DNA from: an uncultured Cetobacterium sp.
GTDB lineage: Bacteria; Fusobacteriota; Fusobacteriia; Fusobacteriales; Fusobacteriaceae
Direction: 5' to 3'
Assembly (NCBI GenBank): GCA_934085975.1
Contig: CAKOHT010000024.1
Location: forward strand, 1-10,087
Length of the DNA stretch: 10,087 bases
The first letter of the stretch is position 1. The number at the start of each line of letters is the position of its first letter. A program made the translations under genes and the position numbers. Shown here piece by piece: positions 7,177 through 10,087 of this stretch. The notes under the pieces are model-generated. The model was not told the origin of the DNA, searched no databases, and saw only the letters and a program-made list of their open reading frames with translations.

Positions 7177-7205
7177 ATATTACAACCTTTACGTTAATAT
7201 GTAAA
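7177..7205 (-). promoter_or_regulatory. probable promoter of the asrABC operon
   Basis: On the minus strand TTTACA (plus 7200-7205) is 17 bases from TAATAT (plus 7177-7182), giving a start near 7170 and a leader of about 45 bases before asrA. It is the best pair I find there, but the region is AT-rich and a second pair (TTGAAA with TACATA, also 17 bases) sits just upstream. Confidence 0.5.
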
Positions 7206-7280
7206 TCATTAATTTCTATTTTTCAACATTTGGTTAATTTTGAATTTTTAGTCGAAATATATTTGGTCAGTCTTTAATTT

Positions 7281-7304
7281 CTTTAGTTTTTTACTAAAGT
7301 TTTT
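7281..7304 (+). terminator. terminator-like hairpin with T-run, of uncertain role
   Basis: CTTTAGT (7281-7287) and ACTAAAG (7293-7299) form a perfect 7-bp inverted repeat with a T5 loop, followed by five T on the plus strand. No plus-strand gene ends upstream of it. The stem has only two G-C pairs, so it could be a weak terminator of antisense transcription, a protein-binding palindrome, or chance in AT-rich DNA. Confidence 0.3.
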
Positions 7305-7337
7305 ACTTTTTAATAGTCTGTCAAACTCTAATTTCAT

Positions 7338-7369
7338 ACAACACTAGTATACTTATACACTAATGTTGT
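7338..7369. repeat. 32-base imperfect palindrome, candidate operator
   Basis: The arms ACAACACTAGTATA (7338-7351) and TATACACTAATGTTGT (ending at 7369) mirror each other around 7353/7354. Twelve of 14 outer positions are complementary; the two exceptions would be G.U pairs in minus-strand RNA. The core GTATACTTATAC resembles operators of dimeric repressors. It lies between asrA and the rluA-type gene, about 36 bases upstream of the latter's -35 box. Confidence 0.5.
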
Positions 7370-7404
7370 TGTGATCAATTTTTTGTCAATTTAAAATCAA
7401 AAGG

Positions 7405-7433
7405 TTGTTTTTTTCTTAATTTCATTATAAAAT
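7405..7433 (+). promoter_or_regulatory. probable promoter of the RluA-family gene
   Basis: TTGTTT (7405-7410) and TAAAAT (7428-7433) are 17 bases apart. A start near 7440 leaves a leader of about 28 bases before the ATG at 7468. Confidence 0.55.
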
Positions 7434-7455
7434 ATTGAAAATAAAATCAATTTTT

Positions 7456-7463
7456 AAAGGTGG
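7456..7463 (+). promoter_or_regulatory. ribosome binding site that decides the RluA-family start
   Basis: AAAGGTGG ends four bases before ATG at 7468. The frame stays open back to a TTG at 7435, but that TTG has no Shine-Dalgarno sequence and lies at the expected promoter/start region. ATG at 7468 is therefore the start. Confidence 0.75.
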
Positions 7464-7467
7464 AAGT

Positions 7468-8340
7468 ATGAAAAAATTCGTTGTTGAATCTGAATTTCAC
7501 AATATGAAAATTTCACAATATCTCAGAGAAAAAGGATATTCTGGAAGAGGTATTAGAAATGTCGAAGTCTATTTGAATGGTAAAAGAACCAAAACTACAA
7601 AACAAGTAAAAAAAAATGCGAGACTTTTAGTCAAAGAAAAAGAAAAGGAAGTTGGAATCAAATCTATTAAAATGGATTTAAAAATTATATATGAGGATAA
7701 AAATCTACTTATTATTGATAAAGACCCCTATTTAGTTGTTCACCCAACTACAAAAAAGACGGACTTGACACTAGCAAATGGAGTTATCTACTACCTTCAA
7801 GAACAAACTGGTAAAATACAGCCTCCTAGGTTTTTCAATCGTTTAGATATGAATACCTCTGGATTGATTGTTGTAACAAAAAATGCCTATACACAGGCTT
7901 TTTTGCAGAGTGATAAAGAAAAAGTATCCAAATTTTATCAAGCCATTGTCAAAGGTATTATCAAAGAAAATGAAATGATGATAGAGATTCCTATCGGTAA
8001 AGAGGGGGATGAGCTGAGACGAAAAGAGATGAGTCCTGAAACTGGTGGACAAACTGCTAAGACTTATATGAAAGTTTTGGAACGTTTTCCAAACGAAAAC
8101 TTAACTTTGGTTGAGTTAGAACTTTTTACGGGAAGAACTCATCAGATTCGTGCCCATATGTCTTTGGTCGGATATCCCATTTTAGGAGATGAACTCTATG
8201 GTGGGGAAGACATTCGGGCTAAGAGACAACTTCTTCACGCTTTTAAACTGATTTTCACAGATGTCGAAACTGGAAAAAAAATTCAAGTTCAAGCATCTCT
8301 TCCCAATGATTTTAAAGAGATTCTTCATATCGCAAATTAA
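7468..8340 (+). CDS. RluA-family RNA pseudouridine synthase
   Basis: The 290-residue protein isomerises uridine to pseudouridine in rRNA or tRNA. Residues 1-60 form a basic, S4-like RNA-binding segment (KISQYLREKGYSGRGIRN). The catalytic domain follows: IIYEDKNLLIIDKDPYLVVHP (73-93), then NRLDMNTSGL (124-133) with catalytic Asp127, TGRTHQIRAHM (221-231), GYPILGDELYG (235-245) and RQLLHAF (253-259). The residue before RLD is Asn124, where RluA, RluC and RluD usually have His; an NRLD form occurs in some relatives. The site modified cannot be told from sequence: RluA, RluC, RluD and their Gram-positive homologues all look similar. It is a single-gene transcript with its own promoter and a strong terminator, divergent from asrABC and not obviously linked to it. 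Confidence 0.93.
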   Translation: MKKFVVESEFHNMKISQYLREKGYSGRGIRNVEVYLNGKRTKTTKQVKKNARLLVKEKEKEVGIKSIKMDLKIIYEDKNLLIIDKDPYLVVHPTTKKTDLTLANGVIYYLQEQTGKIQPPRFFNRLDMNTSGLIVVTKNAYTQAFLQSDKEKVSKFYQAIVKGIIKENEMMIEIPIGKEGDELRRKEMSPETGGQTAKTYMKVLERFPNENLTLVELELFTGRTHQIRAHMSLVGYPILGDELYGGEDIRAKRQLLHAFKLIFTDVETGKKIQVQASLPNDFKEILHIAN

Positions 8341-8350
8341 AACTTACAAT

Positions 8351-8382
8351 AAAAAAAGATACCTATATTGGGTATCTTTTTT
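8351..8382. terminator. bidirectional terminator embedded in the 3' end of the symporter gene
   Basis: AAAAAAGATACC (8352-8363) pairs with GGTATCTTTTTT (8371-8382) in a 12-bp stem with a seven-base loop. Each strand ends in a T-run, so it works for both convergent genes. It starts 11 bases after the RluA-family stop. The symporter stop codon TAG (8363-8365) is at the top of the stem and its last codons (K-R-Y-P-I) are written in the stem and loop. Confidence 0.9.
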
Positions 8383-9643
8383 CTTCAACTGATATAGCCA
8401 TCTCTTTCTCTTTTAGCTCTCCCTCTGTTCTTGCCACAATCAATGTACAAACTGCATCCCCTGTTATATTCACAGTCGTTCTAAACATATCCACAAACCT
8501 ATCAATTCCCATCACAAGAGCCATTCCCTCCAAAGGTAAACCAATCTGCTGCAATACCATTCCCAGCATTATAACTCCGACTCCGGGAACTCCCGCTGTT
8601 CCTATTGATGCCAATGTTGCTGTTATAATCACTGTTACAAAATCTCCCATTGTCAAATTAACACCGTATATTTGAGCTATAAATATTGTTGCAACTCCCT
8701 GCATTATTGCGGTTCCATCCATATTTATCGTACTTCCCAAAGGAAGCGTAAATGAAGATATTGTCTTAGATACTCCAAATTCATCTTGCATTGTTTCCAT
8801 AGAAGCTGGTAGAGTTGCACTACTTGAAGAAGTTGAGAATGCTACCATCATTGGTCCAGAAAATTTCTTCAAAAATTTAATAGGATTGTATTTAGCCACA
8901 AAAATCAATAAACTTTGATATGTTATCAAATAATGTAATAATAAAACAATAATTACACCTATAAAATATTTTAGTAGCGGCAACATTGCCACATACCCCA
9001 GTGTTGCAAACGTTTTTCCAATCAATCCATATACTCCAAATGGAGCCAATTGCATTATAATTTCAACCAACTTTAGAACCAAGCTATTTAACTCCTCCAT
9101 TCCCTTTCTAACTGTCGAGACTTTATCTCCCAATATTGCCATACCTACACCACACAAAATTGCAAATACTATTATCTGTAACATATCTCCTTTAGCTAAG
9201 GCTTCCATTGGATTTATTGGTATCATTCCCAACAAAACCTCTACAAATGGTTTTACTTCATTTACTGAAACATTACTTGTTACAATTTGAGATAAAATAA
9301 CTCCCTTTCCCGGATTTATTAAAGAGCCAACTCCTAGGGCTAAGGTTATTGCCACTGCTGTAGTTCCCAGATAAAAAGCTAAAGTTTTTACTCCCACTCT
9401 TCCTAATTTTTTTATATCTTCAACACCTGCTGCCCCAACAGTTAAAGAGCAAAAAACTAACGGTATCACAATCATTCTTATTGCTCTTATAAATCCCGTT
9501 CCTAGGAAATCAAAGAAAAAATCTATCACATATTTTTTTACTATTAAATCGTTCCTAAATGGGTACAATAGCAGCCCACTCATAACTCCCATAATTAATG
9601 ATATAAAAATTTTATTTGTCAAACTTAATTTTTTCATCTCCAT
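8363..9643 (-). CDS. dicarboxylate/amino acid:cation symporter (DAACS, GltP/GltPh type)
   Basis: The 426-residue inner-membrane protein matches the glutamate transporter family: about eight membrane helices and two hairpin loops. Hairpin 1 has SSSS (272-275) before ATLPAS. Helix 7 has NMDGT (307-311), the cation-binding signature, and hairpin 2 has ASIGTAGVPG (345-354). Helix 8 reads DRFVDMFRTTVNITGD: Asp385, Arg388, Thr389, Asn392 and Asp396 correspond to GltPh Asp394, Arg397, Thr398, Asn401 and Asp405. The arginine favours an acidic substrate (glutamate, aspartate or a dicarboxylate) over neutral amino acids; Na+ is the likely co-ion. The first ATG (9643) has GGGGTG only three bases ahead; the ATG two codons later fits that site better, so the start may be 9637. 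Its own promoter lies at 9679-9707. Confidence 0.92.
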   Translation of the reverse strand: MEMKKLSLTNKIFISLIMGVMSGLLLYPFRNDLIVKKYVIDFFFDFLGTGFIRAIRMIVIPLVFCSLTVGAAGVEDIKKLGRVGVKTLAFYLGTTAVAITLALGVGSLINPGKGVILSQIVTSNVSVNEVKPFVEVLLGMIPINPMEALAKGDMLQIIVFAILCGVGMAILGDKVSTVRKGMEELNSLVLKLVEIIMQLAPFGVYGLIGKTFATLGYVAMLPLLKYFIGVIIVLLLHYLITYQSLLIFVAKYNPIKFLKKFSGPMMVAFSTSSSSATLPASMETMQDEFGVSKTISSFTLPLGSTINMDGTAIMQGVATIFIAQIYGVNLTMGDFVTVIITATLASIGTAGVPGVGVIMLGMVLQQIGLPLEGMALVMGIDRFVDMFRTTVNITGDAVCTLIVARTEGELKEKEMAISVEEKRYPI

Positions 9644-9678
9644 TCACCCCATATAAATATCTTACTTTTACAAAATGA

Positions 9679-9707
9679 ATTATATATTTAAAAATCAAAA
9701 AAATCAA
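9679..9707 (-). promoter_or_regulatory. promoter of the DAACS symporter gene
   Basis: On the minus strand TTGATT (plus 9702-9707) is 17 bases from a perfect TATAAT (plus 9679-9684), with a start near 9672 and a leader of about 30 bases. Confidence 0.7.
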
Positions 9708-9729
9708 GAAGAAATAGAATATTTTTTCT

Positions 9730-9757
9730 AAAATATATTTATTTAGAAATATATTTT
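9730..9757. repeat. 28-base AT-only inverted repeat between divergent transporter genes
   Basis: AAAATATATTT (9730-9740) and AAATATATTTT (9747-9757) are perfect 11-base inverted copies around ATTTAG. The repeat is 23 bases upstream of the symporter -35 box and 82 bases before the right-hand gene. It may be an operator, a cruciform-prone site or chance in AT-rich DNA. Confidence 0.4.
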
Positions 9758-9839
9758 TATTTATGGTTTGATGGAGGATTTTTACTTTAGTTTGTCGAAT
9801 AACCTTTTAAATTAAAATTTATTCTCTGGAGGATTTTTT

Positions 9840-10087
9840 ATGATATTTGATAAACTTAGCACTTATGATAGACACAAAGTTCTAAAGAATATGATCGGTC
9901 CATATGTAGCTGTGCTTATCGCTCACTCTTTCTCCTTAGAATATAAATATTCGGCTGCCACAATCTGTATTCTAAGTTTAGAAAGTACAAGAAAAGCATC
10001 CTTAAGAAGTTCTTTTGAGAGGGTCTTGGCCGCCTCTTTTGGTCTGATTTTATCCGCTACAATTATTCGAATTTTTAATTTTAATCC
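9840..10087 (+). CDS. aromatic acid exporter family protein (ArAE_1/DUF939-like), 5' part only
   Basis: The first 82 codons of a gene that continues past the window edge. A short basic start (KLSTYDRHKVLKN) leads into a membrane segment with IGPYVAVLIAHSF (19-31), then YSAATICILSLESTRKASLR (37-56) and a second hydrophobic stretch FGLILSATIIRIF (67-79). The order G-hydrophobic-LA, Y-SA-ILS, TRK-S, ER matches the start of the DUF939/aromatic acid exporter family (FUSC-like), known mainly from Gram-positive and fusobacterial genomes and functionally ill-defined. GGAGG at 9828-9832 supports the ATG. It is divergent from the symporter. The assignment rests on an N-terminal fragment only. Confidence 0.7.
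   Translation, partial: MIFDKLSTYDRHKVLKNMIGPYVAVLIAHSFSLEYKYSAATICILSLESTRKASLRSSFERVLAASFGLILSATIIRIFNFN

Larger units (their letters stand above)
7125..7467. other. 343-base divergent intergenic regulatory region
   Basis: No gene is visible on either strand. The stretch separates the divergent asrA (minus) and rluA-family (plus) genes. It holds the likely promoter of each, a terminator-like hairpin at 7281-7304 and a 32-base imperfect palindrome at 7338-7369. A direct repeat ATTTGGTYA (7228-7236 and 7261-7269) starts 33 bases apart, about three helical turns. It is longer than the other gaps in the window, which suggests more regulatory input. Confidence 0.7.

Noticed and set aside
7366..7400. 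Possible CRP/FNR-type site (TGTGATCAA and TTGTCA...ATCAA)
   Set aside because: Half-site spacing does not match TGTGA-N6-TCACA or TTGAT-N4-ATCAA; only single half-sites are present.
7435..7467. Upstream TTG start adding 11 residues to the RluA-family protein
   Set aside because: No Shine-Dalgarno sequence precedes it, it lies next to the predicted -10 box, and AAAGGTGG supports the ATG at 7468.
9771..9815. A 14-codon frame (ATG at 9771) before the exporter-like gene
   Set aside because: Too short to support as a gene and no clear ribosome binding site ahead of it; kept only as part of a finding.
1..10087. CRISPR array, insertion sequence, prophage or defence island
   Set aside because: No regularly spaced repeats, transposase, integrase, phage or nuclease-system genes are visible; gene content is housekeeping, sulfur metabolism and transport.

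Overview
The window is AT-rich and dense with genes. It looks like chromosome of an anaerobic, low-GC Gram-negative bacterium, most likely a member of Fusobacteriota (Fusobacterium or Cetobacterium type). That placement is an inference from three things: the base composition, an OmpA-family outer-membrane lipoprotein (so there is an outer membrane), and the anaerobic sulfite reductase genes asrABC. No gene here is taxonomically decisive by itself.

Layout from left to right. (1) 1-157: two tRNA genes on the minus strand, tRNA-Pro(UGG) then tRNA-Gly(UCC), behind a near-consensus promoter at 199-227 and running out of the left edge. (2) 372-1004: a plus-strand lipoprotein with a glycine zipper and an OmpA-like peptidoglycan-binding domain. 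It ends at a hairpin terminator shared with the convergent operon. (3) 1038-2963: a minus-strand pair, a lipoprotein 5'-nucleotidase (UshA type) followed by a small membrane-anchored FMN-binding protein with a flavinylation motif. (4) 3099-7124: a minus-strand block asrA-asrB-asrC followed, after a hairpin, by a YeiH-family transporter. (5) 7125-7467: a 343-base divergent regulatory region holding the asr promoter, the rluA promoter, a terminator-like hairpin and a 32-base imperfect palindrome. (6) 7468-8340: a plus-strand RluA-family pseudouridine synthase. (7) 8363-9643: a minus-strand dicarboxylate/amino acid:cation symporter, convergent with rluA and sharing a terminator that lies inside its last codons. 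(8) 9840 to the right edge: the start of an aromatic-acid-exporter-like (DUF939-type) membrane protein.

How the genes may work together. AsrA and AsrB pass electrons from NAD(P)H through flavin and Fe-S centres to the siroheme subunit AsrC, which reduces sulfite to sulfide in the cytoplasm. The adjacent YeiH-family transporter plausibly moves a sulfur oxyanion for the same process. The nucleotidase and the FMN-binding protein both act outside the cytoplasmic membrane and may be linked through extracytoplasmic nucleotides or flavins. The rest is housekeeping (tRNAs, RNA modification, cell envelope) and amino-acid transport.

I see no mobile element, CRISPR array, phage gene or defence system. 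The window is mostly ordinary. The points worth a second look are regulatory structures and gene pairings, not a new multi-gene system.
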